NCBI GenBank assembly: GCA_029204225.1
Contig: CM055104.1
Location: 55,740,538 to 55,804,537 of the forward strand
Direction: 5' to 3'
DNA: 64,000 bases
Origin: Diphasiastrum complanatum
Lineage: Eukaryota; Streptophyta; Lycopodiopsida; Lycopodiales; Lycopodiaceae
Within the stretch, counting starts at the first letter, position 1; each line of letters begins with the position of its first letter. This document shows positions 20,086 through 30,831 of this stretch, in pieces. The notes under the pieces were generated by a model that saw nothing but the letters and a program-made list of their open reading frames with translations, had not been told where the DNA came from and did not search any database. The position numbers were made by a program, and so were the translations under genes.

Positions 20086-20773
20086 TTATTTGAAATGCTT
20101 TGTAAATAAAGAGATTTGCATTCATCATAGCAAATTTTCTTCAAATGCTGTGACATTAACAATGGCAATTAAAGCATTATCCTATTTCTCGAACAGGCAT
20201 AAATACCCTCCGAATACATATAAAATTATTTTTGCGAAGAGAGACATTGTCATTATGTAGCTGAGGAAGTTCCAAAAAGGTCTTTTCCTTAGTTGTTTTC
20301 TCCGGATACATTGACATGAGCAAACGAAGATCCATTGATTTTCTAGATCCATATAATAGAAAAAAAAAATTTCATGACCACACAGCAAAGCTGATCATTA
20401 AAGACAAAGAGAAACAATGATTTTGCCTTGCATTGTACTTGAAATGATGCGATATAATACATATACTTTTTTCGTCTGATATCATAAAAATTACTATGGG
20501 TTGAGTCTTGCATCAATATTATTTTCGTCTAAAAATTTACACGCCTTTCTGAATTTCTGATAATTTGTTGATCTAGTTTGATATCGGATTTGAATACGCA
20601 TGTAGAACCATTGAAATAGCTGGATGATGTAACTATTTTTTTGAGATGTTCCACCGTGTTGTGTATTTCGATGAAATGCTGCTCTGGCTTGCCAATGCGA
20701 TTTCTCCATTCCTTGTGATGACCAAATACTTAGACTGCCGTAAGCTTTTGCAAAAAATGATGCATGATGTTGT
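20086..20773. other. No gene seen
   Basis: AT-rich sequence with short open frames that have no recognisable motifs and no repeat structure visible by eye. Confidence 0.5.
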
Positions 20774-21175
20774 TGTGGGTATTTCCTGCACAATAATGAA
20801 CAAGTGGGTCCAACCACTTCAAATACTGTTGGCCAAGCCTTACCTAGTGGGCCCTGCCACAGTGCAGTGTACAGTTAGAATAATAAGTGTGAGGGCACTG
20901 GCGTCTGGCGTGTGTAAGCCCAACCCAATGAGCACGCAAAATGGTTAGGGAGAACTTGAATAAAAGACTTGGGACCTTAGTTATTATAAATTGATTAAAA
21001 AGCCCAAAGTCAAGCTCATAAGGTTCTAATGAACCATTAGATTGAAGTTCAATTAGTTTGAAGGGCTAGGATGCCATTGTAAATAGGCCAATGAGAACCA
21101 AGATGGCCCTCTCTCTTCAACTATATAAGGAGGCCATTTTCCATTGTACACATCTTCATCTTTCTCAATAAATCT

Positions 21176-21222
<47 letters not shown>

Positions 21223-21438
21223 AGTTTGATTGGTGCATAGCTATGGGTAGGCGCTCGAGCCCCCATAACCCCAACAATCCTTGGTGAACTCTCTTCTCCC
21301 TTTCTCTCTCTCTCTCTACTCTCTACTCTCTCTCTCTCTCATCACTCCTTCCTCTCTATCTCCCTTCTCTCTCTCTTGCTGTGCAGGTGTGCACGGGCGG
21401 CTCCCAGTGAACAGACCCCTATACTATGATCGACTACA
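20774..21438 (+). mobile_element. 5' LTR of Gypsy-G
   Basis: This begins TGTGGGTATTTCCTGCACAA and ends GACTACA, followed after two bases by a PBS. It is a direct repeat of 44111-44879. In the first 255 or so aligned bases I count about nine differences by eye. This copy lacks a segment of about 54 bp with a 9-bp-arm inverted repeat (AAACTCACA/TGTGAGTTT) present in the other, and has a shorter (CT)n run (21181-21221). A TATATAAGG box lies at 21122-21130. Confidence 0.88.
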
Positions 21439-21439
21439 A

Positions 21440-21457
21440 TTGGCGTCGTTGCCGAGG
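21440..21457 (+). other. Gypsy-G primer-binding site
   Basis: TGGCGTCGTTGCCGAGGA matches, with one C-to-T change, the plant gypsy PBS found intact at 35595-35612. Confidence 0.85.
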
Positions 21458-22890
21458 AGCGCCAACGTTGCTCACCGCATAGCTGCTTCTCTTTCTCCAC
21501 TCTTCTCTACTCTTTTCTGCTTTCTCCTCCTCACTTCCTCTTTCTCCCATTCTCTGGAATCTTCCATTTCCTTGACAAAAAAAAATCCAAACTATCAAAG
21601 GATTAGTTTTTGTTTTTTAAGTTATATATTGTGTAGTTAATTTTGATCAAGATTTTTCCAAATTACGACTTTAGTTCACGTTTTTTTAAAAAAAACTTCC
21701 CTTGTTTAAAAAGTGTTTTTTAGTTTCGTATTGTTGTAGTCTCAATTTTGTTATGCATCAACCCTCTTTTTTTTTTTTTTTTAAATATTCCTTTCTAAAC
21801 CCCTCTTAACCTTGTTTTCCAAAAAAAAAAAAAAAAGAGAGAAAACAAATCTTTTTCCTCTCTTGCTTGTTGGTCCTTCCCCCCTGCTCCTCGCTTCTCC
21901 CTTCACCTCCCTCGCTTCTCCCTGTTCGCTCCCCCTTCACCTCTCTCGCTTGCTGCCCCTTCCGCTCCTCTCTCTCGCTCTCTCCTCACCCGCCAATTTC
22001 ATCTCTCTTCTGCTCCCTCCTTCACCTCCCTCCTTCTGCTTCTCCGCTCCCTCCATCACTTGCTGCTCCTGCTGCGATTTCCCTGCTTGCCTGATCCTCC
22101 GCCCTCTCCCTCGTTTGCTGCCACTTCCGCTCCTCTCTCTCGCTCTCTCCTCACCCGCCCCCTTCATCTCCCTTCTGCTCCCTCCTTCACCTCTCTCCTT
22201 CACCTCTCTCCTTCTGCTCCTTCGCTCGCTCCCTCACTTGCTGCTCCTGCTGCGATTTCCTGCTTGCCTGATCCTTCGCCCCCTTCCTTGCTTGCTGCCC
22301 TTCCCTGCCTGCCTACTACTCCGCTCCCTCCTGCTCCGCCACTTCCTCCCTCGCCTGCTGCCCCTCCCTTCCTGCTCCCTTCCCTCCTCTTTCTCGCTCC
22401 TTTCACTCACCTCCATCTGCGCTCTCCTCTTGCTGCCTTGCCTACCTCCCTTCCTGCTCTGACCTCCACAAGTCTCTCTCAGCTGTTTACTCCAGGCCCT
22501 CCTCGTTGCCTCCTTCTCGTCCTCTTCGTTGCTTGCTCCTCGGTTGCTACTGCTCCACTGCCCTAATCTGCCTCCTTGTCCCCCTTGTCTACAACTCTAT
22601 ACCCTACCCTCGGTCCCTTCCCACCCTCGTCTTCTCCTAGCCCTCGTCCACCTCACTCCCCTTTCCGCTCTGACTTTCCCAGTCACCCGATGTTTTTTTT
22701 TTTTACTTTATTTTTTTATTATTATTATTTTTTTTATTTTGCCCTTTCTTCATGGAGATTTAGACACCTATGAACGTTTCTCTTGGTTTTATTTTATTAC
22801 GTTTTTCGGTACTCATAATAGCTTATTTTTAGACTTTTTAGAGGTGCTCGGTGTATTTTTTATTTTTCTAAAAAAAAAAAAACAAACAAA
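21458..22890 (+). other. Gypsy-G leader: CTC/CCT-rich low-complexity sequence
   Basis: From about 21840 to 22690 the plus strand is a strongly pyrimidine-biased run of CTCCCTTC/TGCTGC-type repeats, with duplicated phrases (CCTGCTTGCCTGATCCT, GCTCTCTCCTCACCCGCC). Its 216- and 168-codon open frames are Leu/Ser/Pro compositional products of this bias. Long T and A runs flank it. No gene is called. Confidence 0.7.
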
Positions 22891-23135
22891 CTTTTGTAGA
22901 GGCCTTTGAAGTTCCATCTTAGTCTCACTAAGACCAGGACACAGAAAAATCTGAAAGGATTTGTTGTCAAAAAAAAAAAAAAAAAAAAACTTTTGTAGAG
23001 GCCTCTGAAGTTCCATCTTAGTCTCACTAAGGCCAGGACACAGAGAAATCTGCAAGGGTTTGTTGTCAAAAAAAAAAACAACAAACTTTTGTAGAGGCCT
23101 CTAAAGTGCCATCTCATTGCAAGGGTTTATTTTTC
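22891..23135 (+). repeat. Tandem repeat, about 97-99 bp x 3
   Basis: Copies start with CTTTTGTAGAGGCCT at 22891, 22990 and 23086. The first two are nearly complete and end in TTTGTTGTCAAAA plus a poly-A run. The third has an internal deletion and ends near 23135. Confidence 0.88.
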
Positions 23136-23162
23136 TATAAAAAACAAAAAATAAAAATATGA

Positions 23163-23350
23163 ATTGGGCCATTAGCCTCGTTGGGAAGCGACTTTATCTC
23201 TGATAGGCTCCTCCCACGACTGTCGAGGGCCCTTTTCTATATATATATATAAAAAAAAAAATTATATATTATAATAATTTTAGCCCAAGCCTCTTTGGTG
23301 AGTGACTTTGTCTTTGATAGACTCCTCCCAAGACCGCCAAGGCTAAATCG
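23163..23350 (+). repeat. Diverged direct repeat, two copies about 115 bp apart
   Basis: The blocks around GACTTTATCTCTGATAGGCT (near 23188) and GACTTTGTCTTTGATAGACT (near 23305) sit in similar contexts (TTGGG/TTGGTG before, CTCCTCCCA after), separated by an AT-rich spacer. Confidence 0.7.
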
Positions 23351-23701
23351 AGTTATAGTTGGTATTGAAAAATCCTTCTATAAACTTGCGGAGAAGTGTC
23401 GAAAAGCAGTTTTTTGAAGCAAAACTAACCCTTTGCTAAAAAACCTACATAAGTGCTTTTCCAATTGTCATCCCTCATCATAAGACTTTCATTGGAAGGG
23501 CATAATTGAATTTATATATAAAATCTACCCTTGCCCAAACCGTGAATGTTCTAGACAAAGGAATATTTCTGCTTTTCTTTTCCTCTTCCATCTCCTCATC
23601 ATCAATTTCCTCATACACATTTCAAAAACTGCATCCCCTAATCTCTCTCTTGTACATCACCACACCACTCCATATCACCTTCATCTTGCACACAGCAGGC
23701 C

Positions 23702-24165
23702 ATGGCAATTTATGAGCAGCTTGCCCAAATCTCGATGCTTTCCAGAGAAACTCTCAAGGGCTACACTGCACGATTTGCTAAGATGGTGGGAGATTGGAAT
23801 TCCGGTCTTTCTAGTCACCACAAAATGACATTTTTCTATGCCGGATTACCGCCCGAGATCAAGATTGGTATGTCACCCTTTACATCATATACTAGTCCAA
23901 ACGAACTCTATAAGGTAGCTGCTATTGCAGAAGCACACATCTTGCACACACCATCACAACCCATATCCGACATTCAAACAATCAGGGATGATAGAGCATC
24001 TAATCCACAAGATGCCACAGACAACGCTAGCCAAAGTACTAGCAGTCCGGACGATCAGATGCAAGTTGTCAGTGACATAGATGAGATGTGCGGTCAATCT
24101 GATTACCTCCTAAACCACAAAAGGCCAATTGGAAGATCCGACCATTGGACTAGTTCCATTATTGT
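23702..24165 (+). pseudogene. Ty3/gypsy gag C-terminal part (Gypsy-G)
   Basis: The frame starts at ATG 23702 and reads EQLAQISMLSRETLKGYTAR, KMTFFYAGLPPEIKIGMSPF and NELYKVAAIAEAH, the second half of a gypsy gag capsid (the RF..LV..W...GL pattern), followed by a polar region with DDRASNPQDATDNASQ. The usual N-terminal capsid block is not visible just upstream, where 23506-23700 gives a Ser/Leu-rich frame only. Copia-B sequence takes over by 24257, so zinc knuckle and pol are absent here. It sits in the right place to be the gag of the element whose LTR is at 20774. Confidence 0.72.
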
Positions 24166-24256
24166 TTTGGAAAACATCCAACACCTCAATGTCCAGTACG
24201 GAATCCGAGACAAAATCAAGCCAATAAGAGAATTCTGGAGATTGGGAATCAATCAA

Positions 24257-24494
24257 TTTGTGCCCTCTCTCTCTACTCGAGTTTGTACATTCATATTCTC
24301 TCTCTAGCCGAGTTGAGGCATTTATTGTACTTAGTTTCATGTTTTGTTGATAGATCTTGCTTGTAACACAATAATATTTCTTGTATGATCAGCTTTCCTA
24401 TTGTCAATCAATGCTAGTTTCATATTTATGGTATGATTGGGCTTAGGAGATCAAAAGTACATGTGTAGGGCATCCCACACGTGTGAATTCAACA
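24257..24494 (+). mobile_element. Partial 5' LTR of Copia-B
   Basis: From TTTGTGCCCTCTCTCTC on, this matches the Copia-A LTR and ends CACACGTGTGAATTCAACA at 24494. The TATA box and outer half present in Copia-A are missing, so the element starts about 70 nt downstream of where the TATA box would be. Confidence 0.82.
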
Positions 24495-24506
24495 TGGTAT
24501 CAGAGC
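24495..24506 (+). other. Primer-binding site of Copia-B
   Basis: TGGTATCAGAGC follows the LTR end without a gap. Confidence 0.95.
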
Positions 24507-25240
24507 CTACCTAAGATTTACAAGCAAATCTAATAAAAAAGTTTGCAAATTTGATCAGATTTCAAGCTAGGAATTGTCTAGATTCTACTTTCTAGCTAGT
24601 TTGCTGTTTTTTGGGCCTCAAAGCACTTTGATCGGTCCAGATCAGGTACTGTACAGAATTTCAGGTGTAGGCACATGTGAAATCCGCCCATTTTTAGTTT
24701 GGTGGTTCTCTCTCACCTTAGATCCAAATTTCATGCAATTTGGCCCACTAGAAAGCTAGAAATAGTAGAATCTGATGCAATTTGAATCATGACAGTTGGA
24801 TAAGCCAATCAAAAGTTATAAGCTTTTGAATAGTCGTAGGTAGGGTGCCTAGACCTATGGCAAATCTTGAGTACATGTCATTTATTGCTTGAATGATCAC
24901 AAAAATCATCCAGAAGTTGACCAATCTCATCTATATGTGATTTAGGCAAAATTTAGAGGATCTAGGCGAATTATTTCATACAAATAGATTGTATTTGAGT
25001 CAATTTGACATTTTTTGAGTATTTCACACGTGTGAAATTCAGAGAACCATAACTTTTGCCATACTTCATCTTTTTTTATGATTCAGATTTTGTTTTAGAG
25101 AGATTGTCAAACTAATGAGACCCATCTCACAATTTTTTGCTTAGTCTTACATAGGATTTGGTTTTTTGTCCTTGATTGGTTCCTATAGTGAGAAGATAAG
25201 CAATTTTTTAATCCATCTTTTTTTATTTCCAACATTCTTT
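24507..25240 (+). other. Copia-B leader
   Basis: Homologous to the Copia-A leader and non-coding. It contains an 18-bp perfect palindrome ATTTCACACGTGTGAAAT at 25021-25038. Confidence 0.8.
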
Positions 25241-26789
25241 ATGGCTTCAATGGGTTCCTTTCTATTAGAAGCAAGTGAAAGATTGTCAACCTCCAATTAT
25301 TCAATTTGAAAGGTTACGATGGAATCTGTCTTAATTCTACAAGATGTGATGGATATTGTACTTGGTATTGACGAAGAACCACAAATTCCTCAAAAAATTC
25401 CAAAGTACAAAAAGAGAGCTAGGATGGCTCTACATTATATTAAAATGAATGTCTCAAATGACATCTTAAGAGAAATTGGTGCTTGTACTAATGCCAAAGA
25501 TGCTTGGGATACTCTCAAGTCCATCTATGAGGCAAAGAATACTTCTAGACTTCTAACCCTAGAAAACCAAATTTTTCAAAGTGTACAGAGAAGTGATGAA
25601 TGTGCTTCAGCTTATGTAATGAGAGTTAAAGACCTCCATAGAGAATTGTCATGCATAGGAGACTCCATCAGCCAAAATGAACTTGTTCAAGTCATACTTA
25701 ATGGGTTAAAGGAGGAATATGACAACCTTGTTCAGAGTTATGCCATTAAGGAGGAGCTACCAAGTTTGGAAGCACTCCAAAGTGTGCTCATTTATGAAGA
25801 ATCAAGAAAAGAGTATAAACTCTTGAAAATGGAAAGATTGTCTCTCAACATTGATGGTAAAGCCCTCTTTACCAAAGACAAGCACAAGTCAAGAAGTAAG
25901 AATCAACACCAACCCTCTTTAAGCAAGAACAATCTTGTTTCCAAGGAGAAAGGAGAAGAAGATGAGTCATCTCAAGCTTTCACATCCAAGAAGAAGAAGA
26001 AAAACATCAAGTGTTTTTTTTGTGGCAAGAAGGGGCATTATGCCACCAATTGCTTCAAGAATAAGAGTCAATTCAAGCAAGCCAACATCTCTAGTGAAGA
26101 GAAGGAAGATGCTCATGCAAGTGATGGAGAGGGATCTCTTATGGTCTCGAGTTTTTCTTTATCACCTTTCAAGAAGGATGGTTCGTGGTATATCGACAGT
26201 GGAGCTTCCTCACATATGTGTACTTCCAAGTATTCTTTTTCATCCATGTCACCTTATGAAGGAGCCAAGAAGTCCATCTACACAGCAAATGATCATGAGT
26301 GTGCTATTGAAGGCATAGGGACCATTCCATTAAAGCTTTTTTCATCAAAAGTTCTTTCTCTGTCTAATGTACTTTTTGTTCCCAAGTTAACAAAAAATCT
26401 TATTAGTGTTGGGCAATTGTTTGATAGTGGACTAGATGTGAATTTCAATGTTGATACATGTACAATCAAGAAGACATGATGAGATCCTTGCATTTGGGTC
26501 TAGATATGGTGGAATCTACAAGCTTGATCCCAAAGAGTATGCTAACTCTTGTGATGGTGCTTTTGCTTCTCATATTTCCTTGGAGGAACTATGGCATAGA
26601 AGGTTGGGGCATCCTAACTATAATTCTATGGTGTCCATGGTCAAGAAAGCCAAAGCTATTGGCTTGCCTAATCTTAATTCCAAGAATTTCAAGTCATGTG
26701 AGGCTTGTGCCATATCTAAATCTCATAAGAAGCCTTTTTCATAGTCATCTATTAAGACTACACCTCCATTGGAGCTCATACACCTCCAT
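25241..26789 (+). pseudogene. Copia-B first partial copy: gag, protease, integrase zinc region
   Basis: ATG at 25241 starts MASMGSFLLEASERLS, but TGA at 25307 replaces the conserved Trp of SNYSIWKV. Downstream the frame is open for 386 codons from 25319: gag core, zinc knuckle CFFCGKKGHYATNC (intact CX2CX4HX4C), and protease WYIDSGASSHMC. One inserted A near 26475 breaks the frame before LWHRRLGHPNY and CEACAISKSHKKPF. A TAG follows at 26742. The copy ends at 26789 inside the integrase (after PLELIH), where a second copy of leader plus gag begins. The inserted unit is about 1733 bp. Confidence 0.92.
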
Positions 26790-28594
26790 TGCCATACTTC
26801 ATCTTTTTTTATGATTCAAATTTTGTTTTAGAGAGATTGTCAAACTAATGAGACCTATCTCACAATTTTTTGCTTAGTCTTACATAGGATTTGGTTTTTT
26901 GCCCTTGATTGGTTCCTATAGTGAGAAGATAAGCAATTTCTTAATCCATCTTTTTTTATTTCCAACATTCTTTATGGCTTCAATGGGTTCCTTTCTATTA
27001 GAAGCAAGTGAAAGATTGTCAACCTCCAATTATTCAATTTGAAAGGTTACGATGGAATCTGTCTTAATTCTACAAGATGTGATGGATATTGTACTTGGTA
27101 TTGAAGAAGAACCACAAATTCCTCAAAAAATTCCAAAGTACAAAAAGAGAGCTAGGATGGCTCTACATTATATTAAAATGAATGTCTCAAATGACATCTT
27201 AAGAGAAATTGGTGCTTGTACTAATGCCAAAGATGCTTGGGATACTCTCAAGTCCATCTATGAGACAAAGAATACTTCTAGACTTCTAACCCTAGAAAAC
27301 CAAATTTTTCAAAGTGTACAGAGAAGTGATGAATGTGCTTCAGCTTATGTAATGAGAGTTAAAGACCTCCATAGAGAATTGTCATGCATAGGAGACTCCA
27401 TCAGCCAAAATGAACTTGTTCAAGTCATACTTAATGGGTTAAAGGAGGAATATGACAACCTTGTTCAGAGTTATGCCATTAAGGAGGAGCTACCAAGTTT
27501 GGAAGCACTCCAAAGTGTGCTCATTTATGAAGAATCAAGAAAAGAGTATAAACTCTTGAAAATGGAAAGATTGTCTCTCAACATTGATGGTAAAGCCCTC
27601 TTTACCAAAGACAAGCACAAGTCAAGAAGTAAGAATCAACACCAACCCTCTTTAAGCAAGAACAATCTTGTTTCCAAGGAGAAAGGAGAAGAAGATGAGT
27701 CATCTCAAGCTTTCACATCCAAGAAGAAGAAGAAAAACATCAAGTGTTTTTTTTTGTGGCAAGAAGGGGCATTATGCCACCAATTGCTTCAAGAATAAGA
27801 GTCAATTCAAGCAAGCCAACATCTCTAGTGAAGAGAAGGAAGATGCTCATGCAAGTGATGGAGAGGGATCTCTTATGGTCTCGAGTTTTTCTTTATCACC
27901 TTTCAAGAAGGATGGTTCGTGGTATATCGACAGTGGAGCTTCCTCACATATGTGTACTTCCAAGTATTCTTTTTCATCCATGTCACCTTATGAAGGAGCC
28001 AAGAAGTCCATCTACACAGCAAATGATCATGAGTGTGCTATTGAAGGCATAGGGACCATTCCATTAAAGCTTTTTTCATCAAAAGTTCTTTCTCTGTCTA
28101 ATGTACTTTTTGTTCCCAAGTTAACAAAAAATCTTATTAGTGTTTGGCAATTGTTTGATAGTGGACTAGATGTGAATTTCAATGTTGATACATGTACAAT
28201 CAAGAAGCATGATGAGATCCTTGCATTTGGGTCTAGATATGGTGGAATCTACAAGCTTGATCCCAAAGAGTATGCTAACTCTTGTGATAGTGCTTTTGCT
28301 ACTCATATGTCTTTGGAGGAACTATGGCATAGAAGGTTGGGACATCCTAACTATAATTCTATGGTGTCCATGGTCAAGAAAGCCAAAGCTATTGGCTTGC
28401 CTAATCTTATCTCCAAGAATTTCAAGCCATGTGAGGCTTGTGCCATATCTAAGTCTCATAAGAAGCCTTTTTCAAAGTCATCTATCAAGACTACACATCC
28501 ATTGGAGCTCATACATTCGGATGTGCACTTCTCATCTTCAAAGAGCAAGGGTGGTGCTACTTGCTTTGTAGCTTTCATTGATGATTTTCACTAG
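26790..28594 (+). pseudogene. Copia-B second copy: leader end, gag, protease, integrase N-terminal half
   Basis: This restarts at GCCATACTTCATC in the leader. Its gag ATG is 26974, and the same TGA (27040) in SNYSI-stop-KV is present, so the stop predates the duplication. The T run in the zinc knuckle is nine long here (eight in copy 1), a frameshift that destroys the knuckle. Protease (WYIDSGASSHMC), LWHRRLGHPNY, CEACAISKSHKKPF and the first catalytic Asp (LIHSDVHFSS) follow. A T insertion near 28587 ends the frame at AFIDDFH. From about 28130 its protein is nearly identical to Copia-A and unlike copy 1. Confidence 0.92.
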
Positions 28595-30757
28595 ATTTAC
28601 TTGGGTATATCTTCTAGCTTCAAAGTCTATGGTGTTTGACTATTTCCTAAAGTTCAAAGCTCTAGTTGAAAAGCAATTTCCATACAAAATCAAGATTTTT
28701 AGAAGTGATGGAGTGTTGAGTACACTTCCAATAAATTTCATGATTATTGTGAGTTTGAAGGCATTAAAAGAGAGTTTTCTTGTGCATATACACCATCTCA
28801 AAATGGGGTGGCTGAAAGAAAGAATAGAACCTTGAGTGAATGTGCCAAAACCATTAGAATTGAGACATCCTTGCCAAAAGACTTTTGGGGTGAGGCCATC
28901 AATTTTTCAAACTATCTTTGCAATCGACTCCCTCATGTTGCACTTGGAGGAAAGTCACCATATGAAGCACTTTATTTGAAGAAACCTAAGGTTGATCACC
29001 TTAGAGTATTTGGATGCATATGCTTTGTCCATATTCCCTTGGAAACAAGAAAGAAGGATGATCCCTGTGCAAGAAAAGGAGTAATGGTTGGATATTAATC
29101 CACCAAGAAAGCCTATCGAATCTACATGCTCTCTACTTCTAAAGTAATTGAAATTAGAGATGTAGTTTTTCATGAAGAAGAAAAATCCAATCTTGGAGGG
29201 GCCAAGATCAAGCAACCTCAAAATCTATCACCTTTTGTTATTCAAGACAATCAACATATGGAGGGGTCGAGATTTGAAGATGGAAGTCCTCGGATTTTTA
29301 CTCCTAGATCCATGAGGGAGAGATCCGAGCCTAAGAGGCTCACTTATGATGACAAAGGAAAACAAGTGGATCTTGATTCCACTTATGCTTATTTTGTTTC
29401 TCATGAGGAGCCCAAAGATGTCCAAGAAGCCCTCAATACCAAGGAGTGGTACGAGGCCATGAAGATTGAATATGATGCCTTGATCACCAACCACACATGG
29501 GAGCTAGTGGATCCACCACCTAACATGCACATCATTGGATGCAAGTGGGTGTTCAAGATCAAGTACAATCATGATGGCTCCATCAACAAGTACAAGGCAA
29601 GATTATGTGCTAAAGGCTTTGCACAAATATATGGCCTTGACTATGAAGAAACCTTTGCTCCTATAGTAAAGATGGTGACAATAAGAATCATAATCTCTGT
29701 TGCCTTATTTTTTAAGTGGAAATTGTATCAACTTGATGTCTCCAAAGCCTTTTTGAATGGCTATCTTGAGGAGGAGATATACATGGAACAAGAAGGATTA
29801 ATTAAGGATAAATCTAAGTTGTGTTTGCTATTTAAAAGTCTTTATGGCTTCAAGCAATCACCTAGATCATGGTATTAAAGACTCAACAACCTTCTACTTT
29901 CATTAGGATTTGTGCTTAGTGACTATGATCCCTATGTACTTAAAGTTTGATGGTAGTAATATTGTCATTCTTCTAATCTATGTAGATGACATTATTGTTA
30001 GTGGAAGTTGTTTGATGCTAGTTCAAGAAACTAAGGATGCATTAGGAGGAGAATTTAAAATGCAAGATCTAGGAGAGATCCATTACATTTTAGGCCTTGA
30101 GATTGATTTTCATGAAGAGTATGCTTTTATTTGTCAATCTAGATATGTCTTTTCTATGTTGAGAAAATTCAATATGCAAAATTGTAAAGGCATAGATACT
30201 CCCATGGAGCAACATGTAAAAGACCCTATTAAAGGTGATGAAAGATCCTTCGAGGACATCACACTTTATAGGAGTCTTATAGGCTCCTTAATTTGGCTTA
30301 CTATCACTAGACCCGATTTGAGCTATTGTGTGCACAAATTGAGTCAATTTATGCAAGATCCTAAGATCCAACATTGGAAGATGGCCAAGAGAGTTCTAAG
30401 ATATGTATCTTCTACTCAAGATTATGGTTTATTGTACAAGAATGAAGATCTAACCATTGTTGGTTATTCGAATTCCGATTTTGCAAGTGATAAAATGGAT
30501 CGAAAGTCCATTAATGCATATACTATCTTTCTTGGAGGCAATCTTGTGTCTTGGCTTTCAAAGAAGCAAGATACCATATCTCTATCTTCTTGTGAGGCCT
30601 AGTACAAAGCACTCACTACAACAACTAAAGAGGTGCAAGAGGTTAATCATGGAGCTAAAGTGCATCAAAGAGGATGATCTTCCCTTGATCAAGTGTGACA
30701 ACATATCGGCCCAAACTCTTGCAAACAATCCTATTTCTCATGCAAGAAGCAAGCATT
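28578..30757 (+). pseudogene. Copia-B integrase C-terminus, RT and RNase H
   Basis: This continues in several frames. Integrase catalytic Asp is in a disrupted RSDG region (near 28705) and Glu in MAERKNRTLSEC. A stop follows VMVGY at 29096. RT (29126-29878) has [14 protein letters not shown] and [20 protein letters not shown], with a small deletion around MEQEGLIK. After a frameshift near 29925, YVDDIIVSG (about 29976), LGEIHYILGLEI and RNase H follow, to SLSSCEA-stop at 30600. The tail ISAQTLANNPISHARSKH ends at 30757, short of the polypurine tract. No 3' LTR is present. Confidence 0.92.
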
Positions 30758-30831
30758 GAATGCTTAGCTACTTCAGAGAGCTTTTTAAGGTTAGTGACGG
30801 TTGGGCACTGATCAGGGGTGTGGGATGGAGA

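Noticed and set aside
21812-22566. Leu/Ser/Pro-rich frames of 216 and 168 codons
   Set aside because: They overlap in two registers over a pyrimidine-rich low-complexity leader, so composition alone keeps them open.
22891-23135. Three regular repeats considered as a CRISPR array
   Set aside because: Units are contiguous with poly-A tails and no unique spacers, and the genome is clearly plant.
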